64,000 nt of DNA from Acanthosepion lycidas (Eukaryota; Mollusca; Cephalopoda; Sepiida; Sepiidae): the NCBI GenBank assembly GCA_963932145.1, contig OZ010581.1, forward strand, positions 89,485,055-89,549,054, in the 5' to 3' direction. The notes beneath the pieces were generated by a model, which searched no databases, was not told the origin of the DNA, and saw only the letters and a program-made list of their open reading frames with translations. Position 1 is the stretch's first letter, and each line of letters begins with the position of its first letter. A program made the translations under genes and the position numbers. Of the stretch, positions 1-12,996 are shown in pieces.

Positions 1-412
1 ATGGAACGACATATAGGAGTGAACAGCGATGCACGTATGCGCGCGAATTGTGTCAGCGTGCTCGTGTGAGATTTTAAATTCAAATAAATATGATACAGAT
101 TGATGACGAGAGAGGAGCGAAGGAAAAAGTAAAATAGATAACATTGCCAATAAATCAATTGACCGATAAATAATTATGAATGGATTGAAAAATACGTATC
201 ACCTTCGTTGGAATGTTCGTTATCGAAGTCAGTCAGATGCATTTATTTCCCTATTTTATCAACCTACTCCATATAATATTTTAGTTGTTACTATTTCTGT
301 TTTCAATCTCTTCATGTAATTTTTAAGACACATCATATAAACTATGCAGCAATCTAACTACGTGGTTATTTATATCTGTCGCAGTGTATTCCGGAAATGA
401 AATGGTTATTCA
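1..412. other. AT-rich stretch without recognised gene
   Basis: No coding segment, repeat arm or RNA gene was recognised here on either strand. Confidence 0.6.
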
Positions 413-462
<50 letters not shown>

Positions 463-498
463 CCTCACTATCTATCTCAGGTCTTTCATATCTATATA

Positions 499-554
<56 letters not shown>
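413..554. repeat. (TATC)n then (TA)n microsatellites
   Basis: A pure TATC tetranucleotide run occupies about 413-461, followed after a short degenerate spacer by a TA run at 501-554. The short repetitive-peptide reading frames across it are artefacts. Confidence 0.97.
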
Positions 555-559
<5 letters not shown>

Positions 560-723
560 AACAATAAAAATTAAAAAATTAAAATCCTCAGACACACTGG
601 GTTGTAGATTAATATTCTTTCGTTTTTTTATTATTATTCCATTTAGATTCCTCGACTAGTTTCGGCCGAAATGGCCATCATCGGGAGGAGAAATATTTCT
701 GCTTGCTGCTAGCACTAAACTAC

Positions 724-725
<2 letters not shown>

Positions 726-786
<61 letters not shown>
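726..786. repeat. (TA)n microsatellite
   Basis: Uninterrupted TA dinucleotides over about 61 bp. Confidence 0.97.
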
Positions 787-788
<2 letters not shown>

Positions 789-2408
789 TTTGGGAGTTGA
801 GTGGGTGAGTGTATCTATATATCAACTGGAATTTATACCCGTTTATTTTTCTCTTTTGCCTGATTTCTTTCAATGTTTCTTCTCCGAGGATATACTAAAA
901 AATATTCAGCGGTTTTAAACTATCTAACAAAACACAGGTTCGATAACCAATTAAAATTTACGGGGCTCCTCTGTCGTGATGTGACACTATCCCGCCGGTT
1001 ACAGAGACGCCATCATGTCAACTTATGTATTGCGTGAACGTCAGGTTTTTTATGAAGCTTGGACACTTCATGGAAGCTTGATAATTAAGTTCTCCACGGG
1101 AGATTCAAGCCCAGATAAAATTTGTACGGGAATCTGCTGGACGCAAACTATTTTGAGGAAGTGTTCGATATGGTAAACACACGAAATCTGTGATCATTTG
1201 AAGATATTTTTAAGGGACTATTTGTTATGTTTAATAACAATTAATTCTTGTCGCCTAGTGAAGAGATTTTTAACAAAACACCGTACCACCCAGGCCAGAC
1301 ATCAGCGTCTTACATTTTGAATAATTGCTGATGAATTTTTCAAAATCAAAACGGGAACTAAATTTGTGTTCTTCTAAAATATACAATTCCTGTAATGCAT
1401 TGGTTTCCAAACGGTGATGTGCGTTTCATAGGTCCGGTGCATAGCAAGTTAGGCGGAATGATTGAAAGAAAGAATAGTAGAAACAGTTTTTAAAAAATCC
1501 ATATGCCAAAAATAAATATGATTTCGAAATTTAAAATATTATCATGGATTACTTGTAATTGCAAGCTTGGGTCCCAGGATAAATGGTTATAAATAATTAT
1601 TGGCCGATTTTATCATTGTGATATATTTGCATTATATCAAGTATTAAGAACAGAGTAACTAGGGCCCACAAATTGGAGGAGAGAGAGAGTTTTCAATAAT
1701 AATGTTCCTACGTCGAATCCGCGGCTATTTCCATTTACCTTCTTTGCTGAAGGGATACTTGCGCCTTTTCACTGAGATTTCCATTTTGTGAGGTGCGAGC
1801 AAATTTTCATTCCGAAAATGCGGCCCAAAGAAAAAAGCTTGGGGACCACTGCTTTGCGGCATAAAATTATTATTCATTGAATTTCTTTCGATTTTAATCA
1901 ATAAGACATTTAGAGTACTCTGTATATAGCCCTCGCTCAATAGATTATGGGAGTCTAAACTTGTTCGTTGCCCTGATTTTAACAAACAATAGTTTTGCCT
2001 GTGGTCAGATCGATATTAATGTTGAAACAAAAACGACTGATATATCGGGTTGAAGTGCGAGTGTGTGTGTATTTATTAGAAAGAGAGGGGGAGACTGAGA
2101 AAGAGGGTGAGAGAAAGAGGAAAATCAAGATAATGACTGAGAGTTATAGGAAATTTTGAAGAGGATCAAAGAAATAATGTATCTAGCTAAATAATGTATC
2201 TAACTAAAGAGATATAACGAGATATAACGAGATATATGGCATTGTCCTGAATAAATTCGATCTATCAGTCTAACGGTCGATACTGCCAGACATCTAACGA
2301 TAGGAAGATATTTATATGGATGGATTCGATACTTAAAGAATGATAATATCCGTTGGGCTACTTTTCATTCCACGTATTTAACTTTGTCAGTTAATTGCAA
2401 CACTTTGA

Positions 2409-2410
<2 letters not shown>
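787..2410. other. Intergenic stretch, no gene seen
   Basis: AT-rich DNA with only short open frames without family resemblance. There are small direct repeats near 2173-2235: a roughly 18-bp unit twice, then GAGATATAAC three times. Confidence 0.55.

Positions 2411-2472
<62 letters not shown>
2411..2472. repeat. (TA)n microsatellite
   Basis: Uninterrupted TA run of about 62 bp. Confidence 0.97.
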
Positions 2473-2476
<4 letters not shown>

Positions 2477-3067
2477 ACAATGGACACGACCAGTGTACAG
2501 AAATTCATAGAAAACAGATAAAAATAAATTATATATCAATAAACAAACAGGTATAGAGAAAAATTTAAATATATTGATCGAATGCCTGTGGCATTGATCT
2601 ATGAAATCGACAACCACTCGATCTTCTTCTGACCTAAGCCTTAGAATTTTGTTCTACATCTTTTAGATTCAGTCGATAAATTGAGGGTGAAAAGAAACAT
2701 AGAACCTATGAAAAGATGTCAATTTACACCCACTTAACATCTCTCAACGAATCCATATCAGGAAACAAGTTTTTTCTGAGTTAAATAGCTAGAAGAAAAT
2801 AACAAGAGAATGGTAAGAGTGTCTAATTTGAATTGTACATGTACCAAAGTTATTTTCCTATAAACGTGAAGATTAAGTTAATATTTATTGGTCCTGAACA
2901 AATCAGATACGCATTGGGGATTGAAATGATTCTGTTTTGCACAACCATTAAGCACCTCTCAATATCAGGCGGCCAAACTGAAGAATATCGGTCAGTTTTA
3001 TTACTATTTTTACCAGAATATGTACGAATTAAAATCTTTAGGTAATTTAATAAGTTTCTGTGTGTGC

Positions 3068-3116
<49 letters not shown>

Positions 3117-4067
3117 CTTTGAAATTCTGGTGAAAAGCGAAATAAATTATTTTAATTCTGTGGCACGCTAATGTTGAGTCAAATAGTCTTACAGTGGTTA
3201 CTTTAAGTACATTAGGTTAATTTAAGAAAAAAAAAACATTTCAGATTTCCGTTTTCTTCCCACCAACTTCGCTGATTACAACAAAGAATACACCAAATGC
3301 ATTTAATAGATTTTTTCTTTACCACAAAAACTGACGAGTGAATAAAAATCTGAACGAAGAGATGAACTGAAATTGCAATAGTTTTCGGACTCGTCCAGTA
3401 ATATTTACTTATTAATGCATTTCAAAAACAGCACACAAGTCTTGGAAGCTCGGGAAAGAATTAAGTTAGCAAAGAAATGGTACTCCCACACGTTAAACTC
3501 GAGAAACAGAGAATTTTGAGAGAATTGGAACAAAATAAACCTGGAAATAAATGGAAACATTAGATAAATATCTTTGCTGGGGAATGAGAAAATTGAAGGA
3601 AACTGCGTTGACGGGGTGAAGGTAAAATTCGTGGAATTCATTGAGGTGAAGTCTTTTTCTTAACAAGAAAAACAGATTGGAGAACAGCCCAGCTTATAAA
3701 ACATAGAATTGCCTGTGCAAGTTGAGATAATCTTTTATTTAAAACAATATTTGTTTGGATGTTTTGTTTTGTCTTCCATTGTATAAAAGATTTGCTAACA
3801 CTAAGATGAAAAATACCCACTCTTCACATAAGTATTGTACACTTGGAAAAATGAAGAATTTATTGGAAGAAAGATTTATACGAAAAATATAATCAGCACT
3901 TGAGAAAGTCCGTAACTACAGATTGTTAAACATATTGAGTAGAACTTACACTGGATGAGGCAAGAAAAGCACAGATTTTCAGGACAGAATTTTTGTTATT
4001 TTCGAAATAATTCATTTACAGTTAGTCACAAAAATTCGATGAAGAATGAAATTTTCAACGAATTACC
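2473..4067. other. Intergenic stretch with a small TA/TG array
   Basis: Contains a TA then TG array at about 3068-3116. No coding family was recognised. The open frames on the minus strand between 3405 and 3820 are hydrophobic and show no domain. Confidence 0.55.
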
Positions 4068-4094
4068 ATATCTATCTATCTATCTATCTATCTG

Positions 4095-4182
<88 letters not shown>

Positions 4183-4252
4183 TGCGTGCGTGTGTATGCG
4201 TGTGCGTGCGTTTTTGTGTGCTTGTTTGTATGTGGGTGGGTGTATGTGTGTG
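4068..4252. repeat. Compound (TATC)n-(TA)n-(TG)n array
   Basis: TATC units to about 4093, TA units about 4099-4151, then TG units grading into TGCG variants to about 4252. The array is open in several frames at once, which produces spurious low-complexity proteins. Confidence 0.95.
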
Positions 4253-4822
4253 TATTTCATTGAATAATATAGACATATTATATCTATTTATTTTTATAAT
4301 AATCCTTCGCAGTCCTCTAATCAATTTCTTGAGGTTAAGATGAAATTCATCAAAGAAGGCGTCGTAGTTTTTTTCCTACCCAAGTCCTTTCGATCTCCTC
4401 CAATATCATCCTTGGGTGAGCTACAACGATAAACGTAATTTACCTGTGATAAAATCTGCATTTCATTGTGTAATAATAAACAACTTCAAATTCTCAAAAC
4501 CCTCTATGCTACGTTATGGCGGTGGGAAAGTATTAAGCCGAGATAGCTGGTCAAGACAAATAACATTGCATATTCTTTTTTGTATTTTATCAAGAATCTC
4601 TGATTACGTAGCTGAAGCACTAGACCAAATGTGACAGCTAGGAAAAGAGGTAAAAATATTATTATTAACAATATTCGTGTCACGCAAAACATTTAATTCA
4701 GAATTCTTCGAGACTTGCAACCCTGAAAGACAAAAGACTCAATTCAGTTTATTTAGCATACAGCTGACGTGATAACAGATGTGTTCAAATCTTTCCCAAA
4801 TTAATTCATAATTCATAATTAA
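4253..4822. other. Intergenic stretch, no gene seen
   Basis: Short open frames on both strands around 4416-4692 have no recognisable motif. Confidence 0.5.
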
Positions 4823-4827
4823 TAAAC

Positions 4828-5536
4828 TGTTGTGTCGGAAACCTACCACCCCCCTCTTGAAGATGAACTTGTCTGCGTCTGTGAACAAAGACTTTAAATA
4901 GTGACATGTCAGTTGACATGGAAGGAGACCGAGAGACAGACTCTCGGCGACTGTCGAACTCTCTGCCTTAGCAGAGGGGAACCCGGACGAGGCTTTGCCG
5001 AAGGGCAAGGTTTCGTCCGGGGAGGTTGACTGGGCCTGAACACGTCTAGGCGGGTTCAGAAAGGCCATATTTTTGGCCGAGCCTACGGACTCGGAGATAC
5101 CCACATTAAACCGGCCTTGTGCCACATTCGGTCCTCGTGGGTGGATTGATAAATACCAGACCGAGAGACAGACTCTCGGCGACTGTCGAACTCTCTGCAT
5201 TAGCAGAGGGGAACCGGGACGAGGCTTTGCCGAAGGGCAAGGTTTCGTCCGGGGAGGTTGACTGGGCCTGAACCCGTCTAATCGGGTTCAGAAAGGCCAT
5301 ATTTTTGGCCGAGCCTACGGGCTCGGGGATACCCACATTAAAACGGCCTTGTGCCACATTCGGTCCTCGTCGGTGGATTGATAAATACCAGACCGAGAGA
5401 CAGAAGTTCTTAGCTTAGCTAGTTATTGATTACACAGGCGATTTCTGTACCTTTTTTTCCAACCAATTAAAACCCTTTTTATTGTTACGTGTTATTTAGC
5501 GTTTGTCTCTACTAACCCCAAATCAACATCATAACA
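4828..5536 (+). mobile_element. Solo LTR (Ty3/Gypsy-like) with 5-bp target duplication
   Basis: The 709-bp segment begins TGTTGTGTCGG and ends CATCATAACA, so it has the TG...CA ends of an LTR. It is flanked on both sides by the same 5 bp, TAAAC (4823-4827 and 5537-5541), the target duplication size of Gypsy elements. Its first bases resemble the start of the Gypsy LTR at 22982 (TGTG, then CGGAAAC and CTACC-like words). AATTAAA near 5466 could serve as the polyadenylation signal, which with the LTR resemblance sets the plus orientation. No internal coding region adjoins it, so it is read as a solo LTR left by LTR-LTR recombination. The boundaries come from the duplication and are fairly firm; the family is an inference. 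Confidence 0.7.
4929..5411 (+). repeat. 232-bp GC-rich tandem duplication inside the solo LTR
   Basis: A unit starting CCGAGAGACAGA at 4929 recurs at 5161 and again, truncated after about 19 bp, at 5393, an exact 232-bp period. The two full units differ at only a few bases. The unit is far more GC-rich than its surroundings and contains several self-complementary segments: CCGAGAG/CTCTCGG, a long stem around the GACGA...TCGTC words, and GGCC/GGCC. In an LTR this would be a duplicated U3 segment. Long open frames through it are a by-product of base composition and do not indicate a protein. Confidence 0.9.
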
Positions 5537-5541
5537 TAAAC

Positions 5542-6520
5542 TCAGCCGGAATTTGCGCTCGAGTTCTCTTTCTGAGTTGCTAAATGTTACATTACCCGTA
5601 CAGCCACGTAAAAATGTAAGGCCAATATTCAGAATATTTTTTTTATTATCATTCTGTAATTATTTTAATAAAATTTCCATTCGTTTTTTGTTTTTTTTCA
5701 TCATCTTAATTTGGGTCTATAAATTTAGAGAAAACTATGAGAATTAAAGTACCAGGTACTTTCAAGAGATGAACTCGCCAACGTTAAGTTACTAGCTCGA
5801 CTTTTGTAGACATCATCTTAAATGCTGCTACCAAAATTAAACAGACAAAACATATAGAATTTTGCGGTTCTCACCTCCCCAATCAACTATCTAATTTTCT
5901 GTTTCAGTAAAAAGTGAAGAATTTTGAACAGAGTAAAAGTTGTATTCAAATCATGTCGGAAGTTGTTATTTTATATCCTATGTTCTTTACAGTAGAAGTC
6001 GAAGACGTTATTAAGCTGAGATAGAAAGGAACTAAAATAAGATCAAGTCAAAGTGGACATGAAAGACGATGGCGAAATGGCTTCAAGAAAAGAAACGTAA
6101 TTAAAAATAAATAGGATACCTCTCTTATGAACTAATAATGAATTTCAATATTTACCAAGCGTAGCTAATTCTGTCCCAGGGCTACAAATACGGTTCTAGA
6201 TTAAACGGAGATTAGTGGATGTTTAAAGTCATTTTTGTCAACATCTACATTTTTGAAGCGTTGATCAAGGTTAACTCAAGCTAAGTAAATATCTATACAG
6301 TAGATAATAGATTTATTCTTTATGTTCGGTTGGAGGCCAGAGTATTGCTACGTTTTCTAAAGAAGACATTTTGGGGTCTATCTAAACAGTATGGTTGGTG
6401 GGCGATGTAGCGAAGTAATAAATTTATTACTATGATGGTAAGAAGTAAAACTCAAATATATTAGAAATATCCAGAATGGGTAAACAAATATATACTCAGA
6501 TCATCATTTAAATAGGATTT
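5542..6520. other. Intergenic stretch, no gene seen
   Basis: AT-rich DNA downstream of the solo LTR without recognised coding or repeat content. Confidence 0.5.
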
Positions 6521-6535
6521 TCACACACACACACA

Positions 6536-6633
<98 letters not shown>

Positions 6634-6635
6634 AT
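6521..6635. repeat. (CA)n-(TA)n-(TG)n compound microsatellite
   Basis: CA units at 6521-6538, TA units to about 6625, then a short TG tail. CA and TG tails on opposite sides of a TA core make the array roughly self-complementary. Confidence 0.95.
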
Positions 6636-7139
6636 GAATGTTTTAAAATTAGTTTAGTTGAGTCAGCTAACTTGATTTCACACTAACGATATCCTCAGGT
6701 GATTTTTATCAAATGACCTCTTTACGTTTTACTTAAAAAACAAACAAACAAACAAACAATGAACGCTATATTACTGTTTTCAAAAATAAATAAATATCCC
6801 ATGTTGGGTGTAACAGAAATGGAGGAGGATTTGAAGAAAGAAGAAGATAATAGAAAGGAATAGCAAGTATATTGTAAATCTATCCGTGGGGGCGGGGGTA
6901 ATTGAAATTTATATTACTTTTTTATTTTTATTTATCCAGCCTAAAAGTTGTAATGTGTAAACTGTCAGTCTTTTATATTGTTAATTTCATGTATACTCAT
7001 TGTTTTGTCTTTGTCGCCTGAACAGAATATTATGGTCAGTTGGGCATCGTCAGAATTGGTCTTTATACTTGAACTTGGCCTGACGATTTCGCATAATCAT
7101 GAAATAGTTTGTCTCCGCTGGGTGTTGACTACAATGTCC

Positions 7140-7223
7140 TATCCATATATGTGTGTGTGCGTGTGTGTGAGTTTCATATTCGATGAAAATATTTGTTCAT
7201 ATTTACACACTCACGCACGCACG

Positions 7224-7322
<99 letters not shown>

Positions 7323-7610
7323 TTCTATAAATACACACACAAATACTTATATATATCATATTCTGTAAAAATATTTGTTTATTTTATATACACACACATA
7401 TATATATATATCATATTCTGTAAATACACACACACATATATATATATATCATATTCTATAAAAATTCTGTGTTTATTTTTAGACACAGACACACATATGT
7501 GTGTGTGTGTGTAAGAATGTGCAAATATTTTTCATTTCACATTCATTAAAAATATTTGTGTATTTTTACACACACATACACACGCACATATATATGTGCG
7601 CTTGTGTGTG
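7140..7610. repeat. Compound CA/TA array with degenerate higher-order repeats
   Basis: CACG/CA units at about 7205-7256 and TA units at about 7257-7320. A longer unit then recurs about five times to 7600: the word ATTCTGTAAAAATATTTGT, or a decayed form, followed by an A/T-rich spacer, ACACACAC and TATATA. The 178-residue open frame over the region is low complexity. Confidence 0.85.
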
Positions 7611-7644
7611 TTTGTGTGTTATAAACTTATATGTTCACAGTACA

Positions 7645-7790
7645 AAGGAATATAATGCGAGCTGCAAGACTGATGCACCAGTTATGTTGGGAAAGCCCAA
7701 TCATTTCAGTTTGAATATTTTGTATTTGACATGGTCTTCTGTTCATGGCATCAGAAAAAATAAGTGTTTTAAGAGTCAGATGTTTTAAAC
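7645..7790 (+). pseudogene. Possible LINE ORF2 C-terminal fragment
   Basis: One frame reads AARLMHQLCW and, after a stop, HGLLFMASEKISVL. The pattern resembles the ARL...LHWLPV.xRI.FK segment near the end of many LINE ORF2 proteins. Only about 45 residues are involved and the key residues are degraded, so this is a weak call. No target duplication or tail was found. Confidence 0.25.
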
Positions 7791-8214
7791 AATATTTGGG
7801 GATTTAAAAATGCGTATGTTCTAATATTATATATTGAATGTCTTGGTAATAATAATGAAATTCCATTACCTTTAAATATAACCACATTTCACAACATCAG
7901 TAAATATAAAGATCTGTGCAGACTAAAATTAATTTCTGTTTAAACATTTCATGCAAAATGGACCATTATTCAGTCTATCGTGACGAAGTAAATTTGAAAA
8001 AGGTGAAAATTATTGAATCCCAAACAAAAAGCATAAAGTAGGACATATTTCCCCAAGTAGCATAAGTAAAATTTGAGATATTATAAGTTATCCCAAATAC
8101 AACGATTGCTTTCATCCTTTGTGCTCGTAATGAATTCATAATTCATCGCAAGTGACCTTCTTCTTGAAGAATTTCTTTTTATTATTTCTGCATCGGACAA
8201 GGAGAAATATATAA

Positions 8215-9690
8215 TTAGTGTTGATCTCCTGTGTTTAACATGGCCGTAGAATGGACACTGAAGGCCTCTCTTGAACCCGTTTCCATCTGAGTATTGGTGC
8301 AGGCATTGGGAGACAGGCCACCGACGTCCAAGGGGAAAATTAACTTAATAGCTCTATACATGGAAAAGTGAACAAAAAGCGAGATCCTCCCTGCAAAAAA
8401 TTGTTGTAATTTATTAAGCGTTTCGTTGTCGAAACACGCAATGGCTTGAAACATGAAGAAAACTTGGTTTGCATCTCCTACCATGGACCAAATCTGCTGC
8501 CCGGCCTCACCGGCACGGATCTCAGTCAAAACCTTTTTGGGAAGTTCATTGGATCTTCAGCATCTAAATCTTCAATCTTCCTGAAATATAGAAGAGTCTT
8601 TAGATTCTTTAATTTTTTAGAGTGAAGAGGAGCCTTGTTTTCCAACTCCTTGGAGACCCGGCACACGTCCACTCCTATGTTGTATAAGGGTTTTGGTTTC
8701 TTTATGTGAGAATTTTCTGCAGTATCAGGAGACGTATTCCTTTGTCTTTTAGATAGTTCTTATTTGGAGGAGTGCACGCGAGAGTTTTGACTGGGGAAGG
8801 CTTTGGGGTAATGGAGGTATTGGTAGCGGTGGGACGGTCTTTTGAAGCAGCCTTTTTTAGGGTTGTAAATTTGGAGGGCGTGGAAGATGGAGATCTCACG
8901 ACAGGAGGAGGAGCCATAATTTGTTTCTTGGAAGAAGGGGAAGACGGTGTCGTGGAGATAGGACAAGATTTTTGGGGTAACCGTTTTTCCTTTAGAGATT
9001 CTTTAATTTTTTGTAGTTTTTCTACCTTCTCAAAAGAAGGCTCATAATGTAGTTTTTGTCGTAGTTTATCTGCATTACAGGCCGCGTAGTTGCCCTTTGA
9101 GCTGGTAGAGGGAATGGAACTGTATGTGTCACTAAACTTGTGGGTTTCATTGGGACGAGGACCTGCTGCCTGTAGTTTTCCTCTAACCTTATCAACAACC
9201 TGCCATTTTCCTCCTCTTCAACCTCACTAGCGGCGGGAAAAGGCTTTTAGGGGAGTGTGGGCCGAGAGAGGGGCGCAACCGGGGGTTTTACTACACCGGT
9301 CCTGGCTGCTGGCATGCCTATTACAGGCGAGATGGAAACAACAGACTCGGACAGAGGGGAATTTGGGTCGCCGGGGGCCAGAACTACAGAGTCCTTCTTT
9401 TCTGGACAGGAAGAGGAGAGGTAGCCAGTCTCTCCACACTTCCAGCAAGTTTGTCTTCTGTCTCTAACTATGATAGGCATTTTCTGGCCCTCAACATTCA
9501 GGCAGTTAGGGATGGAGACGAAGGCCTTACAATCAACTATTATTTCAAAGCCCCCGGTCAGATCATCGGAGGAAGCACTAAGTATCTCTCCGAATTGGCA
9601 CAAGTCCAAGTGTTCGCCGACAATCTGAGGAGGGAGCTCGTATACTGTCAAATTGGTCATATGCCTGCCTTGACTTAAAAGCTATTTAAA
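8215..9690 (-). pseudogene. Zinc-knuckle ORF1/gag-like protein, decayed
   Basis: Reading from about 9690 down to 8215 on the minus strand, the first 140 residues (open to 9247) include a hydrophobic nucleic-acid-binding-like stretch and then a CCHC-type knuckle, CWKCGETGYLSSSC, in which the usual histidine is tyrosine. A proline/serine-rich region follows. After several frame changes a last open segment (8529-8215) encodes a hydrophobic C-terminal piece. Single-knuckle proteins of this kind are ORF1 or gag proteins of retroelements and the ZCCHC3-like genes derived from them; they bind nucleic acid. No reverse transcriptase lies downstream, so the element is partial or an old processed copy. 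Multiple stops and frame changes argue against a living gene. Confidence 0.55.
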
Positions 9691-10190
9691 AAGGAAAACA
9701 AGAAACAAATTAACACGTAATAAATAAAGAGAAAATGAAAAAGTAAGACAATATAAACACGTAGAAACAAAGAAAGGTCTTGAGGGGGAGGGTTACATAA
9801 AATTAAGAAAAGAATATAAAGCCAAAATAATAATAAAAGAAAAGAAAAGAAATGTATAAAGTAAAATGAGTGTGAGTGAAAAAATATCAAACATTTTGGA
9901 AAAAACTATCAGTAAAATAAAACATAAGAAATAATAAAAAACAACAACTTATCTTAAAAAAAGAGTTCAAACAAAGAAAAGGACGTTCACATTGACAGAA
10001 AATTCCAGGCGCTGAAAGAATTACCGGTCGTAAACCGTCTGTAAAAAAAAGTATACTCCAAGTATAGTCATCACGCCACTTCCTATTTATTCACTTCCTT
10101 TATGATTACCCAATCTACTTAATAATGGAATCGCCCGTGTTAGTCATTTGCTATCTAATTTCAAACCACAATGTTGGCAACGATACTTAC
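9691..10190. other. Intergenic stretch, no gene seen
   Basis: A- and T-rich tracts without recognised content. Confidence 0.5.
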
Positions 10191-10199
10191 CCTTATACA

Positions 10200-10420
10200 A
10201 TATATATATATATATATGCAATATCAGACAACACAACAATTAAACACCAAAGTAAATTCCCTAAGATCATTACAATTAATACAAAAATACTATATCGCAT
10301 AAATTGCAAAAAACGATTACAAATACTAGAAGCATTAACTATAAACACAAAATATCGACAAATATTTTAGAAATGCGATTACATTCTTTAAACAATATTA
10401 ATTAAAGAATTATTTATTAT
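10200..10420 (+). pseudogene. Penelope-like GIY-YIG endonuclease C-terminal remnant
   Basis: The frame starting near 10219 reads NTKILYRINCKKRLQILEAL, then TINTKYRQIF. The segment with CKKRLQILEAL matches the equivalent piece at 20.38 kb ([19 protein letters not shown]) in spacing and sequence. The basic helix followed by a lysine/proline-rich end is the C-terminal pattern of the GIY-YIG endonuclease domain in Penelope-like element proteins. About 50 residues survive. A short (TA)n interrupts the upstream side. Everything N-terminal, including the RT, is missing. Confidence 0.5.
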
Positions 10421-12996
10421 TACTCGCTTACATTCTACCAGATTTTGAATAGTGACATTTTTTGTCCTTCCCATGTGGTAACTGACCTTTCAATCAACTG
10501 ATGAAGCGCATGAACATTCTCAAATTTAAAAGCCTTGATAAACCAATGAAATCCTCACTTTGTATATAAACACATGCAACAAAATAAATCCTACATTCTC
10601 TTATAAAATCCCTTTGAGGCTAAAAATAGTTTTTCTTCTTCTCTTTTTATGATGTTGCACAAATACACACATAAAAACGAGCATATATATATATATATAT
10701 ATATATACATTCATCATTTTTATGTATGAATTTCCGTGAGAATCTGTTGTTTTCTGTTTAATTGCTAATGTATTTAAAATATATATCTAACAAATCTAGT
10801 ATAAATGAGACAAGTCAATGTTTGATTGTTATCTGAATAATTACAGTGGCAAAAAACAATAATACTTCATCCTGACAAACAAACTTGGTCAATTTTGAGA
10901 TTGATCCATCAAGGGTAATGCTAGAGATTTATTTTTTTCTGATCAACAAGTCTCCAGCCATCTTCTGACACATATAAGTGCAGCATTTCTATAAAAGCTT
11001 CATGCACAGCGTTAAAGTTCATTGATAGACATTCTCAGCGGATTTTAATGGCAGCAGTGACAGTCCGCACAATGATCACACCGAAATTCAGAGTCATTTT
11101 GGGGTCCAGACGTATGAACACGGACCGTTGGGGATTATTTAATTGTTTCATGAGGATAGTACCTTTTTCCATAACTAAACATCTACTTAGCACATTGCAT
11201 AATTGTGGAGTTATATAAGTATCGCCAGTCGTCTTCAGTCTTAAGAGAAGATGCAGCAGTACTGAAAGCGATATTCTGTAACGTGTGCAATCTATATATA
11301 TATGTATATACGTATAGTTTTCAGAACTAACAGCATAGGCGATCAACAATTTTCATCATAGTGTGGAGAGACTTAAATTACAACGCTCACTAGCCTTTGG
11401 CGTTTGTGAAAGGAACGTTGAACTATACCATATAATCGCAGAACACTGCTCAAATTGATTAGTTTCCATTCCTGCAACAAAAAGGTGTGTGCTTTTGCAG
11501 CAGAATCATTTCCGCCAACATAATGCCGGTGCTACTCAAAATGCTCCACAATATTTGGGATAAAATTACCTGGCTAGCAAAATCGCCTGACTTGTCTCAT
11601 TGAATACTTCTAAATGAACAAACGGCAAATTTTCTCTGGCCACAATTACATAGACATCTATTGGAATCAGCATGATCCCTGGATTAAAAATCTGCCCTTC
11701 ATCTGGTCCTTGAACATCCATCACTGAGATTTTTGCCCGGAGAGTTAAAAATTAAAATTATGAAAAATTTTAAAATAATTAGTGGTTTTAAAAGTTTTTA
11801 TTTATACTCAATTTATAAAAAAAATTTATGATATTATTTTTTTGCTTTAAATTCAGTTTAAAATATATCCAAAATTTTGTGAATTGAGGAAATTAATTTT
11901 ATTTCTTCAAAATTCCAAGGAATTAGAGTTAATATAAGTGGATTAGCGACGTGAGGTTTTTGAGTTCCACAGAGTTTGCGATTTGAAGAAATCAATTTTA
12001 GGCCTGAATTGGAGTTTCCGCCCAAATCGGTCTTTTGGCCAGGATTGAATTAAATTTAACTTAGCCAGAATCAGAGTTAAAGTTAGAATTTGAAGTTCTA
12101 TCGAGTAAAATGACGAATTCAAAATTATTTCTTCAAAATTATCATTGTATTTTTCTAATCTGGACCAGAGTTCCCTTAAGTTTTAGCTTTCATTAACCCT
12201 CCGCATGAGCTAGCTTAACAGTCAGCACGGTGTGCGACATTTAAACTCGTATAAGATATGATGTTATGATCCTTGACTCGTTCAGTTAGATCTCTTTCAA
12301 CATTTGCTGTATTACATCAAATGTGGGATAGACCTGGGATAATATATTTCAGGAAGTTATCCACCATATTTATCACGGTTACCTTAACAGAAATCAAAAC
12401 ATTTTAGCACTCAAGGGAGATGTATAGTGTATTAATATAATATTGAGTATTATTGATACAAACCATCTTTTGATATTTGTATGCAAACTGATATTTATGT
12501 CATTATTACCATTTCGTGTGCGTATTATGGATAATGTCGTATTATACATGGGGAATTGCGGTATGTTACATTAGTTATTAGAACAAAACCATGTTGAAAT
12601 CGTTACATAATAGCCTTCGTGATCCGATACTAAGTTGTACCTCTTCAAGCGAATAATAAGTGACTAGTGATTAAATATATTTTTTTTTAAATTCAAAAGC
12701 GAAGTGTTACTCCGCAAGGCAAGAATTAAAAACAGACTTGCAATTTTGTCTTGATCAACTGTCAGATCTACGCTAAGTAGTAAATTAAGCACAGACGGTG
12801 GAACTGGGGGAGTTTTTTCAAGACATGATAAGCCGGAATTAAATAGGTTCCAATCGACAATTACGAAAAACATGTAAGCAACAAATGTATTGGGATTATA
12901 GACAAATATGACATGTTCAATTTTTTTAAGGACGCTGAGGGGACGGAAATGAGGATAATCTGACGTAAAGTTAATATCAACATATTTTTTTTTCTC

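Noticed and set aside
4980-5020. GGACGAAACC on the minus strand of the solo LTR as a hammerhead
   Set aside because: It is one arm of a long imperfect hairpin and no TGATGA core precedes it.
4739-5357. Long overlapping open frames on both strands
   Set aside because: They come from the GC-rich 232-bp duplication in the solo LTR. The frame repeats with the unit and shows no domain.
6978-7514. 178-codon open frame on the plus strand
   Set aside because: Most of it is (CA)n and (TA)n translated as Thr-His and Tyr-Ile repeats. The unique N-terminal part has no motif.
10495-10530. CTGATGAAGCGCATGAAC downstream of a Penelope remnant
   Set aside because: CTGATGA is perfect, but no GAAA or closing stems follow at the required spacing.
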